From Paenibacillus sp. MMS20-IR301 (GTDB lineage Bacteria > Bacillota > Bacilli > Paenibacillales > Paenibacillaceae): a stretch of DNA of 64,000 nucleotides. The notes under the pieces are model-generated. The model searched no databases. It saw nothing but the letters and a program-made list of their open reading frames with translations, and was not told the origin of the DNA. The DNA is taken from contig NZ_CP135275.1 in the NCBI RefSeq assembly GCF_032302195.1, positions 744,001 to 808,000 on the forward strand, read 5' to 3'. Each line of letters begins with the position of its first letter. Within the stretch, counting starts at the first letter, position 1. Positions 24,819 through 33,430 of the stretch are shown here, piece after piece. The translations under genes were made by a program, and so were the position numbers.

Positions 24819-25679
24819 ATGGAGCTGCTGACCATTATCAAAGCAATTATATTAGGAATTGTAGAAGGATTGACTGAATTTGCTCCGGTATCCTCAACGG
24901 GCCATATGATTATCGTGGATGACATGTGGCTCAAGTCTCAAGAGTTTCTGGGAAAATATACGGCAAATACGTTCAAAATAGTGATTCAGCTGGGCTCAAT
25001 CCTTGCGGTAGTCATCATTTTCCGTAAACGGTTCATTGATTTGCTTGGGCTTAAGAGGTTCAGCCGCAAGGAAATGACGGCAGTGCCGGACGGCCAGCCG
25101 CAGGTGTCTGCCGGAGGGAAGCTGAAGCTGGGGCAGGTTATTGTAGGCCTGATCCCGGCGGGGATTTTCGGATTCCTGTTCGAGGATTATATTGATGAGC
25201 ATTTATTCTCCATCTCTACGGTACTGGTCGGGCTTGTGATCGGGGCCATATTTATGATTATCGCCGACCGGTTTGCACCCAAACAGACCCGGACAGAGAG
25301 TGTTGACCAGATTACATATAGGCAGGCGCTATCGGTCGGACTGATTCAGTGCATTTCGCTGTGGCCGGGCTTCTCGCGCTCAGGTTCGACGATTTCCGGC
25401 GGTGTGCTGCTGGGCATGAGCCACCGTGCGGCTGCGGACTTTACCTTCATCATGGCCGTCCCGATTATGGCCGGAGCCAGCCTGATTTCACTGGTGAAGA
25501 ACTGGCAGTATTTCACGCTCGATGCCCTGCCGTTCTTCATCGCGGGCTTCATCAGCGCCTTCCTGTTCGCGCTGCTGTCGATGCGTTTCTTCCTGAAGCT
25601 GATTAACAGAATCAAGCTGCTCCCTTTCGCCATATACCGGATCATCCTGGCTGCTATAGTCTACCTGGTCTGGTTCTGA
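24819..25679 (+). CDS. uppP: undecaprenyl-diphosphatase
   Basis: The 286-residue membrane enzyme dephosphorylates undecaprenyl pyrophosphate, the target of bacitracin. It has the two active-site motifs: EGLTEFAPVSSTGH (residues 17-30) and the phosphate loop PGFSRSGSTISGG. ATG 24819 is seven bases after AAAAGGGGG; the ATG at 24813 touches that site. It is the last gene before a terminator in the run bceA-bceB-dedA-uppP. More UppP raises bacitracin resistance, matching the transporter upstream. One family motif position is A rather than L (EFAPVSS). Confidence 0.96.
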   Translation: MELLTIIKAIILGIVEGLTEFAPVSSTGHMIIVDDMWLKSQEFLGKYTANTFKIVIQLGSILAVVIIFRKRFIDLLGLKRFSRKEMTAVPDGQPQVSAGGKLKLGQVIVGLIPAGIFGFLFEDYIDEHLFSISTVLVGLVIGAIFMIIADRFAPKQTRTESVDQITYRQALSVGLIQCISLWPGFSRSGSTISGGVLLGMSHRAAADFTFIMAVPIMAGASLISLVKNWQYFTLDALPFFIAGFISAFLFALLSMRFFLKLINRIKLLPFAIYRIILAAIVYLVWF

Positions 25680-25700
25680 ACCGGTTTTGCCGGCCGCCGG

Positions 25701-25736
25701 AAACCGCAGCTCCTGTATAGGAGCATGCGGTTTTTG
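25701..25736 (+). terminator. terminator of the bceAB-dedA-uppP run
   Basis: AAACCGCA with TGCGGTTT plus an inner CTCCT/AGGAG stem is followed by T residues, 22 bases after the uppP stop. No terminator was seen between bceA and uppP. Confidence 0.85.
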
Positions 25737-25754
25737 GTGTGTTACCGCAGCTGA

Positions 25755-25799
25755 TCCGGCACTTTGCTATAAGGAATCTGTATAGCAGAATTAGCCGGA
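25755..25799 (+). other. nested inverted repeat in the metE upstream region
   Basis: TCCGGC (25755-25760) pairs with GCCGGA (25794-25799), and inside it GCTATA (25766-25771) pairs with TATAGC (25781-25786). It may be a leader hairpin or an operator. The gap upstream of metE has no S-box or other recognised methionine riboswitch. Confidence 0.45.
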
Positions 25800-25882
25800 A
25801 TCTGTTGCGGGCGGCGGGAAGCGTGCAGTAAGATGGCATCAGCTTAAGGGACAGATTGAATATGGATGAGGAGTGGACAGAG

Positions 25883-28183
25883 ATGACGCAAGGAATCAGA
25901 ACAAGCAGCCTCGGGTACCCGAGAATCGGCAGGAACCGGGAATGGAAGAAGACACTTGAGGCTTACTGGGCCGGAACGACCGATGAGCAGACTTTCCGCG
26001 CACAGATGGAGGAGCTGCAGCTGCAGCATCTGCAGGCACAGGCGCAGGCCGGAATCGGGCTGGTACCGGTCGGTGATTTCACCTTTTATGACCATGTGCT
26101 GGATACAGCCGTTATGTTCGGCATTGTGCCGCCGCGTTATGCGTACGACGGCGGAGATATACCGCTTGATTTGTACTTCGCTATGGCCCGTGGCAATGCC
26201 GGGGCTACAGCCTGTGAGATGACCAAATGGTTCAATACGAACTATCACTATATTGTCCCTGAAATCGGCAGTCTGACGCCGCGGCTGACGGAGAACAAAC
26301 CGCTGGCTGCATACCGCTTTGCCAAAGAGCGGGCCGGCATAGACGGCAAACCGGTTATAGTCGGGCTTTATACCTTCCTGAAGCTGTCCAAAGGCTTCCA
26401 AGCTGACGAGATCGCTGCTGTTGCCGCACGCTTCCTGCCACAGTATGTGCAGCTGCTGCAGGAACTGGAGCAGGAAGGTGTAAGCTGGGTTCAAATCGAT
26501 GAACCAGCTGTTGTTACCGGCTTGACCGCAGGGGATATCAGCTTGCTTGAAACGATATACGGAGAGATTGCTGCAGCAGTACCGGGCCTGAACATCATGC
26601 TGCAGACTTACTTCGAAGCTGCTGAACCGCTTGAAGCACTGCTGGGGCTGCCGGTTCAGGGGATCGGACTTGATTTCATCCATGACGGGGGCAACAATCT
26701 GAAGTCGGTTGAACGGCTGGGCTGGCCGGAAGATAAGGTTCTGGGAGCCGGTATCATCGACGGCCGAAATATTTGGCGGGCAGATATTGATGCCAAGCTT
26801 GCGCTGGTTGCCCGGCTGCAGCAGAGCGTGCCGGGTGAGCGGCTGATTCTCCAGCCATCATCCAGCCTCCTGCATGTGCCGGTTAGTGTCGAAGGCGAGA
26901 ACAAGCTGAAGCCGGCGGTGAAGAATGCTTTGGCCTTCGCAAGCGAGAAGCTGGCTGAGCTGGTGCTGGCCGCTGCAGCGGCGAACGAAGGCGCCGGGCT
27001 GTATGCCGCTGAGCTGGCCGTAAGCCGCGAAGCACTGGCGGTCTTCCGGGCGCTGCCGGAACGGCAGCGTGAGGATGTGGCGGAGCAGGTTCGCAGCCTT
27101 AAGCAGCTGCCGGATTCCCGCAGCCTGCCATTCTCCGAACGTGTGAAGGTCCAGCAGGCGAAGTGGAAGCTGCCGCTGCTGCCGACAACGACCATCGGCA
27201 GCTTTCCGCAGACTGCTGAGGTCCGCCAGGCCCGCCTGAAATGGCGCAAGGGAGTCTGGAATCAGGAGCGTTACGACGGGTTCATCCGCCGGCAGATTGC
27301 CGAAGCGATTACGCTTCAGGAGGAGCTTGGCCTCGATGTGCTGGTACACGGGGAATTTGAGCGTACGGATATGGTTGAATTCTTCGGGGAAAAGCTGGCG
27401 GGTTACCTGTTCACCGGAGGCGGCTGGGTACAGTCCTACGGCTCGCGTTGTGTGAAGCCGCCGGTGATCTATGCCGATGTCGCTTTTGTTGAACCAATGA
27501 CAGTCAAGGAAAGCCTGTATGCCCAATCGCTGACGAAGCTTCCTGTCAAAGGGATGCTGACCGGGCCGGTCACGATTCTGAACTGGTCGTTTGTCCGGGA
27601 TGATCTCAGCCGGGAAGAGGTGGCAGGTCAGATAGCGCTTGCACTGCGTCATGAAGTAACCGCGCTGGAGGAGGCGGGCATCGAGATGATTCAGGTCGAT
27701 GAGCCGGCGATCCGTGAAGGACTGCCGCTGAAGGCAAGGGATCATGAATATTATCTGAACTGGGCTGTGAAGTCGTTCCGTACTGCAACGAATCATGTAA
27801 AAGCTACGACTCAGATCCATACGCATATGTGCTACAGTGAATTCAATGACATGATATCTTCGATTTCGGCAATGGATGCGGATGTGATCTCAATTGAAAC
27901 CTCCCGCAGCCACGGGGAGCTGATTGTCAGCTTTGAAGAGCAGGAATATGACAAGGGCATCGGGCTTGGAGTGTACGACATTCACAGTCCGCGTGTACCG
28001 GCCGTAGAAGAGATGACTTCAGCTATTGAGCGTGCGCTGCGTGCGCTGGAGGTCCAGCAGTTCTGGATTAATCCGGATTGCGGGCTGAAGACACGGGGCT
28101 GGGAAGAGACAACGGCGGCACTGCGGAATATGGTTAAGGCAGCGGTTATAGTCCGGGAGAAGAGCGGGGCAGTCAGCCGCTGA
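25883..28183 (+). CDS. metE: cobalamin-independent methionine synthase
   Basis: The 766-residue enzyme transfers a methyl group from methyl-tetrahydrofolate triglutamate to homocysteine. The N-terminal half starts with TSSLGYPRIGRNREWKK. The C-terminal catalytic barrel starts around LLPTTTIGSFPQT and contains the zinc ligands in HTHMCYSEF and NPDCGLKTRGW. Length and both halves are intact. ATG 25883 is nine bases after GAGGAG; the earlier in-frame TTG and ATG have poor sites. It is monocistronic, with a terminator 40 bases downstream. Confidence 0.97.
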   Translation: MTQGIRTSSLGYPRIGRNREWKKTLEAYWAGTTDEQTFRAQMEELQLQHLQAQAQAGIGLVPVGDFTFYDHVLDTAVMFGIVPPRYAYDGGDIPLDLYFAMARGNAGATACEMTKWFNTNYHYIVPEIGSLTPRLTENKPLAAYRFAKERAGIDGKPVIVGLYTFLKLSKGFQADEIAAVAARFLPQYVQLLQELEQEGVSWVQIDEPAVVTGLTAGDISLLETIYGEIAAAVPGLNIMLQTYFEAAEPLEALLGLPVQGIGLDFIHDGGNNLKSVERLGWPEDKVLGAGIIDGRNIWRADIDAKLALVARLQQSVPGERLILQPSSSLLHVPVSVEGENKLKPAVKNALAFASEKLAELVLAAAAANEGAGLYAAELAVSREALAVFRALPERQREDVAEQVRSLKQLPDSRSLPFSERVKVQQAKWKLPLLPTTTIGSFPQTAEVRQARLKWRKGVWNQERYDGFIRRQIAEAITLQEELGLDVLVHGEFERTDMVEFFGEKLAGYLFTGGGWVQSYGSRCVKPPVIYADVAFVEPMTVKESLYAQSLTKLPVKGMLTGPVTILNWSFVRDDLSREEVAGQIALALRHEVTALEEAGIEMIQVDEPAIREGLPLKARDHEYYLNWAVKSFRTATNHVKATTQIHTHMCYSEFNDMISSISAMDADVISIETSRSHGELIVSFEEQEYDKGIGLGVYDIHSPRVPAVEEMTSAIERALRALEVQQFWINPDCGLKTRGWEETTAALRNMVKAAVIVREKSGAVSR

Positions 28184-28220
28184 TTGCTAGGCTGTAACAA
28201 CCGGCCGGACACAGGCAGAG

Positions 28221-28268
28221 AAAAACCACTATTCCTGGGTATTCCCATCCAGGTATAGTGGTTTATTT
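28221..28268 (+). terminator. metE terminator
   Basis: AAACCACTAT pairs with ATAGTGGTTT and an inner CCTGG/CCAGG extends the stem (28223-28264). TTTATTTTC follows. Confidence 0.88.
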
Positions 28269-28289
28269 TCTTAATTTTACGGAAAACAC

Positions 28290-28323
28290 TTGATAATAAT
28301 TCTCATTCTTGATAGAATGAGAA
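28290..28323 (+). promoter_or_regulatory. promoter with Fur box in a convergent gap
   Basis: TTGATA (28290-28295), 17 bp and TAGAAT (28313-28318) form a promoter reading rightwards. TGATAATAATTCTCA (28291-28305) matches the 7-1-7 Fur consensus at 14 of 15 positions. A perfect 9-bp inverted repeat (TTCTCATTC and GAATGAGAA, 28300-28323) overlaps it. The only gene ahead, at 28375-28527, is on the opposite strand. Confidence 0.58.
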
Positions 28324-28354
28324 AAGAAAAGAAGGAACCGTGGAGGGTCCCTTC
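28322..28354 (-). terminator. terminator of the DUF1540 gene
   Basis: On the reverse strand GAAGGGACC pairs with GGTTCCTTC (one wobble) and is followed by TTTTCTTTTC, 20 bases after the DUF1540 stop. Confidence 0.78.
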
Positions 28355-28374
28355 GATATTTCTATAAACCGTTA

Positions 28375-28527
28375 TTATTTGCTTTCGAAGGTTTTGCAGT
28401 CTGTTTCTTCAGACTTGCTAGGTTCTTTCGAGCTGTGGTAAGCAACAAAGATGGACTCTGCGTTGCATTTGTTTTCTTCAGCCCAATAAGTACAGGAATT
28501 AACTGCACACAATACGTCTTTTGCCAT
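28375..28527 (-). CDS. DUF1540 cysteine-rich mini-protein
   Basis: A 50-residue frame starts with ATG 28527, preceded by a textbook AGGAGGTG. It has four cysteines (C7, C12, C21, C44) in the DUF1540 pattern: CAVNSCTYWAEENKC, then a strand with IFV, then ETDCKTF near the end. DUF1540 proteins are small, probably metal-binding proteins widespread in Firmicutes, with unknown function. A terminator follows. A Fur-box promoter on the opposite strand points into this gene and could make an antisense transcript. Confidence 0.85.
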   Translation of the reverse strand: MAKDVLCAVNSCTYWAEENKCNAESIFVAYHSSKEPSKSEETDCKTFESK

Positions 28528-28615
28528 GAGGGTTCACCTCCTCTTATAGTAGTTGGCATCATAAATCGGCAATTAGCAATTAATCTGTTCAGCAAGGTGG
28601 AGCTTGTCCGAACAG

Positions 28616-28659
28616 CACCTACCCTCATTCTGAAGAGTGAAGGGTATTTGGTGTTTTTT
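28616..28659 (+). terminator. rightward hairpin with T tract
   Basis: CACCTACCCT pairs with AGGGTA and GGTG (TTT bulge), followed by six T residues. It would end a transcript starting at the Fur-box promoter near 28325 after about 335 bases. Confidence 0.5.
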
Positions 28660-28710
28660 GTCTTTTTCAGACATTACAATTGTAACAAATAATGAGCGGA
28701 TACGCAAACA

Positions 28711-28740
28711 GGATCATCCACCGGCTGGATGGTTCTTTTT
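28711..28740 (+). terminator. second rightward terminator without an upstream gene
   Basis: GGATCATCCA and TGGATGGTTC form a 10-bp stem with two wobble pairs around a CCGGC loop, followed by TTTTT. Confidence 0.6.
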
Positions 28741-28925
28741 GCATACAAGGATAAATTAGGTTGAATTTCAAAGAAAAGAATAGTTTCTTCAGTAGCAGCT
28801 GCAACCTTCCAGCTTTTGGAACGTCATAGGTATAAGCGCGGAAGAGATCTATAGATATAACGGCCTTTCGCGGCAGCATTCTGAATATTCAGAAGCGGAA
28901 TAAATACACTTTTGGAGGAATGAGC

Positions 28926-30080
28926 ATGCGAAAAAGGGGTCTGCAGTACTTGTTATGTTTATTGGCGGTTTCACTGGTTCTGGCAGGCTGCGGGAGCAGC
29001 GGTAATAACGATAGTGCCGCAAATACTTCATCCAATGCGTTAATGAGCGACCAGGGTGCGAACTCGGATGGATCTGCCGAGGCTCCGGCAGCAGAGAGCG
29101 CAAACAAAAACTCCCTGGCCAATGAGGTTGCAGCTGCCGACACCGCAGCAGCTCCGGTTGAGCAGGGGGGCGGAGGCGCCAGCCCGGCTGTACCGGTTAT
29201 GGGTTCGGGGCAGGGGGCAGAAGGGCCTGCCGGCTTCGCAGCAGCTGATGTTGCGGCAGGACTGAACAAGAAGCTGATCTACCGGGCCAACCTCAATATG
29301 GAGGTAACTGATTACGGGGCAGCACAGACAGAAGTGAGGAATATGATTACCCTGGCAGGGGGATATATTATAGAATTTTCTGAGAATGTATCTGAATATG
29401 AACAGGGCGGAACCTTTGTCCTCAAAGTACCGGCAGCTGGTTTCTCTTCGTTTCTGAACAATCTGGAGAAGGTCAAGCATGAGCAGCTGCAGCGCAGCAT
29501 CCAGGGTCAGGATGTCTCGGAAGAATATGTAGATCTGGAATCCAGGCTCAAAGCCAAACAGCTGATGGAGACCCAATATATTGAATTTATGAAAAAAGCC
29601 ACTAAATCAGCTGATCTAGTAGCCTTTGCCAACCAGCTGGGCGAAATTCAGGAGCAAATTGAACAAATTAAGGGCAGAATGCGGTATATTGACCAGAACG
29701 TCTCCTTCTCGACCGTAGAGCTTCGCCTTTACCAGACAGAGAAGCCTGTTACCGCTACACAGACTAAAGAGCAGGGGCCGCTGGGCGAACGGGCATCCGA
29801 AGCGCTGAAGGGCAGTATGAATGCTCTGTCAGCAATGTTCCAGTGGCTGGTAGTCTTTCTAGCAGCTGCGCTTCCGATACTGGTTGTTGCCGCAGTCATT
29901 GTGGCGGTCGTCATCTGGCTCCGGAGAGTCTTCAGACGGCAGGATCAGGATCATATTGAGCGGATCCGCCAGGGCAATGCATTAACACGGGCGATCCATA
30001 ACGCCAAAGAAGAAGCACCTGCAGCACCACCTGCAGCACCAGTAACGGATGAGGCGGAAAGCGATAATAAACCTAAATAA
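28926..30080 (+). CDS. DUF4349 lipoprotein
   Basis: The 384-residue product has a lipoprotein signal ending LAGC (Cys22), a low-complexity linker rich in Ala, Ser and Asn to about residue 105, and a DUF4349 domain. The domain contains the fragment LIYRANLNMEVTDY, a coiled-coil stretch (VDLESRLKAKQLMETQYIEFM) and a membrane helix at roughly 300-330. A basic and then Ala/Pro-rich tail follows. The family is cell-surface associated with unknown role. ATG 28926 is seven bases after GGAGGA; the ATG at 28920 is too close to it. Confidence 0.88.
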   Translation: MRKRGLQYLLCLLAVSLVLAGCGSSGNNDSAANTSSNALMSDQGANSDGSAEAPAAESANKNSLANEVAAADTAAAPVEQGGGGASPAVPVMGSGQGAEGPAGFAAADVAAGLNKKLIYRANLNMEVTDYGAAQTEVRNMITLAGGYIIEFSENVSEYEQGGTFVLKVPAAGFSSFLNNLEKVKHEQLQRSIQGQDVSEEYVDLESRLKAKQLMETQYIEFMKKATKSADLVAFANQLGEIQEQIEQIKGRMRYIDQNVSFSTVELRLYQTEKPVTATQTKEQGPLGERASEALKGSMNALSAMFQWLVVFLAAALPILVVAAVIVAVVIWLRRVFRRQDQDHIERIRQGNALTRAIHNAKEEAPAAPPAAPVTDEAESDNKPK

Positions 30081-30096
30081 AAAGCCTTCAAACGTT

Positions 30097-30139
30097 AAAC
30101 AGCCTCCAGTCCCGGATAATCCGGAAGTGGAGGCTGTTT
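30097..30139. terminator. shared hairpin between convergent genes
   Basis: AAACAGCCTCCA and TGGAGGCTGTTT form a perfect 12-bp stem with an inner CCGGA/TCCGG stem. The T tracts are short on both sides. It separates the DUF4349 gene from msrAB. Confidence 0.7.
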
Positions 30140-30173
30140 GCAGTTATGGACTGTAAAAGGTATTGTCCGCTAG

Positions 30174-31160
30174 TTAAGCATGCTGGAACAGAACACGGTA
30201 CTCACCGTAGCCTTCCTTCTCCAGATCCTCTTTCGGAACAAACCGCAGAGCCGCTGAATTGATGCAGTAGCGCAGCCCGTTTGCACCGGGACCGTCGTTA
30301 AAGACATGGCCGAGATGGGAATCGGCTGTTTTGCTGCGTACCTCGGTGCGGATCATCAGATGGCTGAGGTCACTTTTCTCCTTAACCGCATAATCGCGGA
30401 TCGGCCGCGTGAAGCTCGGCCAGCCGCAGCCGGAGTCATATTTGTCCTCGGAGCTGAAGAGCGGTTCGCCGGATACAATATCAACATACAGCCCATCGCC
30501 GTGATGATCCCAGAATTCGTTGCGGAAGGGTGATTCAGTGGCATTGTTCTGGGTTACCTCATATTGCAGCGGGGTCAGGCGTTCCTTCAGGCTCTTCGGG
30601 TCTTCCTTGTGGGTCCAGTGGGCTTCGATAAAAGCCTCCCGTCCCGACCCTTTACGGTAACGTTTGTAATGGCCCGGATTCTTATGATGGTAGCCCTGGT
30701 GATATTCTTCGGCCCGGTAGAACGGCTTAGCCGGAAGAATCGGGGTAACAATCGGTGCGGAGAAACGTCCGCTGGCCTGCAGGGCCGCCTTGGAGGCCTC
30801 CGCCTGCTGCCGCTGCTCCTCAGTATAGGTAAAGATTGCCGTACCATAAGAGGTACCGCGGTCATGGAATTGTCCGCCGGCGTCCGTAGGATCAATCTGC
30901 TGCCAGAACAGCTCAAGGAGCTTGCTATATGGGAAAATATCCGGATTATACGTAATCTGCACAGCTTCTACATGCCCCGTAGTTTCCGAGCACACTTCCT
31001 CATAGGTCGGATTTATGGTATGTCCGCCGGTATACCCGGAGATGATCTGGGTAATGCCGGGAAGCTCTTCAAACGGGGATACCATACACCAGAAGCATCC
31101 TCCGGCAAATATTGCCTGTTCAGTCTTGAAGCCTTGCGAATCAGCTTGAACTTCACTCAT
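30174..31160 (-). CDS. msrAB: bifunctional methionine sulfoxide reductase MsrA-MsrB
   Basis: The 328-residue enzyme repairs both stereoisomers of oxidised methionine. The MsrA half (about 12-165) has GGCFWC with catalytic C22. The MsrB half (about 185-325) has [10 protein letters not shown] and the catalytic cysteine in [11 protein letters not shown]. The zinc-binding CxxC pairs of some MsrB proteins are absent, which is normal for this class. Start 31160 is seven bases after GGAGGG; the longer frame to 31187 lies upstream of this site. Confidence 0.96.
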   Translation of the reverse strand: MSEVQADSQGFKTEQAIFAGGCFWCMVSPFEELPGITQIISGYTGGHTINPTYEEVCSETTGHVEAVQITYNPDIFPYSKLLELFWQQIDPTDAGGQFHDRGTSYGTAIFTYTEEQRQQAEASKAALQASGRFSAPIVTPILPAKPFYRAEEYHQGYHHKNPGHYKRYRKGSGREAFIEAHWTHKEDPKSLKERLTPLQYEVTQNNATESPFRNEFWDHHGDGLYVDIVSGEPLFSSEDKYDSGCGWPSFTRPIRDYAVKEKSDLSHLMIRTEVRSKTADSHLGHVFNDGPGANGLRYCINSAALRFVPKEDLEKEGYGEYRVLFQHA

Positions 31161-31258
31161 CAATATCCCTCCATTCTTGGAATGCAATTAAATAGATCAC
31201 AATTTAATTATAAAACAAATAGCAGTTCCCTGCCAGCTTCCGGTAGATTGTCCTCAGT

Positions 31259-31870
31259 TCAGCGGCGCAGCGAAGGGCGCGGACGCAGGGAATAGCCGGC
31301 GACTGCCAGGATCACGGCGTAGAGGATAATTGCTATGGCCGCACTGCGCGGATGCTCGAACAGCTGGCCGCCGAGAAAGGCGTACAGGGCAATCCCGGGA
31401 ATTTTGCCGATCGCCGAGGCAGCAAGATAACTCCAGAAAGGCAATCCGGCAGCACCCGCGTAAATATTCACAGCCATTTGGGGAATGACCGGAGCCAGCC
31501 GGGCCAGAATTACTGAAGCAAACGGCCGCCGCTGCACAGCTGCGGTGAATTTATCCAGCACGGTAATGGATTTCAGATAGGATATGGATCTGTCACGGTA
31601 CAAATATTTAACAAAACCGTATACAAGGGCTGCCGCCAGATTGGTGGCGAACCAGCAAATTATAGCTCCGGCCAAACTTCCGTAGGCATACCCGAACAGG
31701 CTTATAATCAGCTTGTAGGGCAGCACCGGGAATAACGCCAGCACTGTAGCAGCGAGAAGGGACAGCAGCAGGTAATGATCGGCCTTAAGCCAGGCCAGAA
31801 TATCATACCTGTAGATAAACGCGGGAATAATGCACGAAACATACACAATTACAGTTAACCATTTTCTCAT
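31259..31870 (-). CDS. TVP38/TMEM64 (VTT domain) membrane protein
   Basis: The 203-residue protein has the VTT/DedA-like fold: FPVLPYKLIISLFGYAYGSLAGAI as the first re-entrant segment and LARLAPVIPQMAVNIYAGAAGLP as the second. It has about five helices. Family members are thought to move or flip lipids, but this group is not well characterised. Start 31870 is chosen for the AAGGG site; the ATG at 31900 has none. This is the second VTT-type protein in the window besides the DedA at 24174. Confidence 0.85.
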   Translation of the reverse strand: MRKWLTVIVYVSCIIPAFIYRYDILAWLKADHYLLLSLLAATVLALFPVLPYKLIISLFGYAYGSLAGAIICWFATNLAAALVYGFVKYLYRDRSISYLKSITVLDKFTAAVQRRPFASVILARLAPVIPQMAVNIYAGAAGLPFWSYLAASAIGKIPGIALYAFLGGQLFEHPRSAAIAIILYAVILAVAGYSLRPRPSLRR

Positions 31871-32018
31871 TCTACTATGCCCTTTCTTGACTCCATACAT
31901 TTCATCATACTGAAAAAAAACTGATTAATGAAGCAAAGATCATTGTCGCCGGGCCGTGTCAAGGTATAATACATCTATAAGGGCTAGAATTTCATCAATA
32001 TTTAAGGGAGAAACCTCA

Positions 32019-32954
32019 ATGAATATATCTGTTCGCAAAAGAGTGGCAATCATCGGCATCGGCGATATTGCCCGTAAAGTCTATTTGCCGCTGCTCTCCC
32101 GTCATGACCAGGCAGAAATTGCCGGAGTGCTCAGCCATTCACCGGTAACGGTACAGAAGGCGGTTCAGGCTTACCGTCTTCCGAAGGGGACTACAGATCT
32201 AGATGAGCTGTTATCCTGGAACCTTGATGCTGTATTCGTGCATAGTCCAACACCTTCACATTATGAAATAGTGACCCGTTGCCTTGAGCACGGGGTGTCT
32301 GTATATGTGGACAAGCCATTGTCCTATAATCTGGAGGAATCCCGGCAGATGACAGAGCTGGCAGAGCGTAAAGGTCTGCTGCTCGGGGTCGGCTTCAACC
32401 GCCGCTATGCTCCTATGTACGTAGCGGCCAAGTCCTGGCTGCATAAGGCGGGAGGCATCAGCCATTGCAGCGCGGTCAAGCACCGGACGAAGCAGCAGGC
32501 AGGGAGCAGCCATGAAACAGTGCATGATGATCTGATTCATATGCTGGATCTGCTGCTGTGGTTGTGCGGGGAGAATTACGAGCTGCTGCACAGCAGCCTG
32601 AAAGCGGATGCTGAAGGCAGACTATTGCAATCCTCCGGACTGCTGGACTGGAACGGTGGTACAAGCGGGATTTACAGTATGGTCCGGGATGCCGGTGCCG
32701 ATCTGGAGAAGCTTGAGCTGCACGGAAACGGCCGGTCGGTAGAGGTTGCGGATATGGAGCGGGCAACGCTGTATGAGCAGGGTTCTCTGCCGCGCACACA
32801 GAATTTCGGCAGCTGGGACACGGTACTGGAGCGCAGAGGTTTCGCAGGGGCCGTTAATCATTTTTTGAGCAATATCGGGACACCGGAGAAGTGCGGTATT
32901 GCCGCTTCAGCGGTTCTGGCCAGCCATGTGCTGGCAGCGAAGCTAAGCCGGTAA
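32019..32954 (+). CDS. Gfo/Idh/MocA family oxidoreductase
   Basis: The 311-residue protein begins with an NAD(P)-binding Rossmann fold (VAIIGIGDIARKVYLPLL) and contains the family motif VDKPLSYNLEESRQM, in which the Lys of DKP is catalytic, plus GFNRRYAPMY. It would oxidise or reduce a sugar, inositol or similar hydroxyl compound; the substrate is unknown. ATG 32019 follows AAGGGAG. It sits just ahead of a small gene on the same strand (27 bases). Confidence 0.88.
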   Translation: MNISVRKRVAIIGIGDIARKVYLPLLSRHDQAEIAGVLSHSPVTVQKAVQAYRLPKGTTDLDELLSWNLDAVFVHSPTPSHYEIVTRCLEHGVSVYVDKPLSYNLEESRQMTELAERKGLLLGVGFNRRYAPMYVAAKSWLHKAGGISHCSAVKHRTKQQAGSSHETVHDDLIHMLDLLLWLCGENYELLHSSLKADAEGRLLQSSGLLDWNGGTSGIYSMVRDAGADLEKLELHGNGRSVEVADMERATLYEQGSLPRTQNFGSWDTVLERRGFAGAVNHFLSNIGTPEKCGIAASAVLASHVLAAKLSR

Positions 32955-32981
32955 CAGCATGACAGCAGAGAGGGGATCAAC

Positions 32982-33305
32982 ATGGAAGACTACGATAAAT
33001 CAATGGAAGAAAGAATCATCGAGAGCTACAAGCGGGATGAGGAAATGATGATTCTGGTGTTCGCCCAGTGGTGTGTTAACAACCGGCTGGACCCGCAGGC
33101 ATTATACATGCAGGCCTATCCGCAGCAGGAGGACAATCTGGCGCTCCGCAACGCGCTTGCGCTGACGGTATCCGAGGAAGAGGCCGGATTCATCTCTGAT
33201 GATACAGTGCTTGGCGTGCTGTCCCTATACAGCAACGATGATCTGGCGTACGTGGTAACAGAAGCTATCGGGCAGCGGAAGCAGGCGGAGGACACAAGGG
33301 ATTGA
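32982..33305 (+). CDS. conserved hypothetical acidic protein
   Basis: The 107-residue product follows a GAGAGGGG site. It is helical and acidic, without membrane segments, and contains FAQWCVNNRLDPQALYMQAY and SLYSNDDLAYVVTEAI. I do not recognise a family. It may be co-transcribed with the oxidoreductase upstream. Confidence 0.65.
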   Translation: MEDYDKSMEERIIESYKRDEEMMILVFAQWCVNNRLDPQALYMQAYPQQEDNLALRNALALTVSEEEAGFISDDTVLGVLSLYSNDDLAYVVTEAIGQRKQAEDTRD

Positions 33306-33430
33306 CAACAGCGATATAATAGTTATGGCTAATGAACTTTTTTTGTGTAAATGATGTTCATTCTGGATTAAATGTGGTAAAATTATATATACTAACTAAT
33401 CGTAAGTTTCATAAGTGAGAGGTGACAATA

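Larger units (their letters stand above)
28528..28925. other. 398-base intergenic region between DUF1540 and DUF4349 genes
   Basis: I see no further protein gene here. It holds the DUF1540 ribosome site and two hairpins with T tracts that read rightwards (28616-28659 and 28711-28740), although no rightward gene lies upstream of them within the gap. Confidence 0.55.

Noticed and set aside
28435..28692. 85-codon rightward frame over the DUF1540 gene
   Set aside because: It is antisense to a gene with a perfect ribosome site and conserved cysteines. It has no ribosome site.
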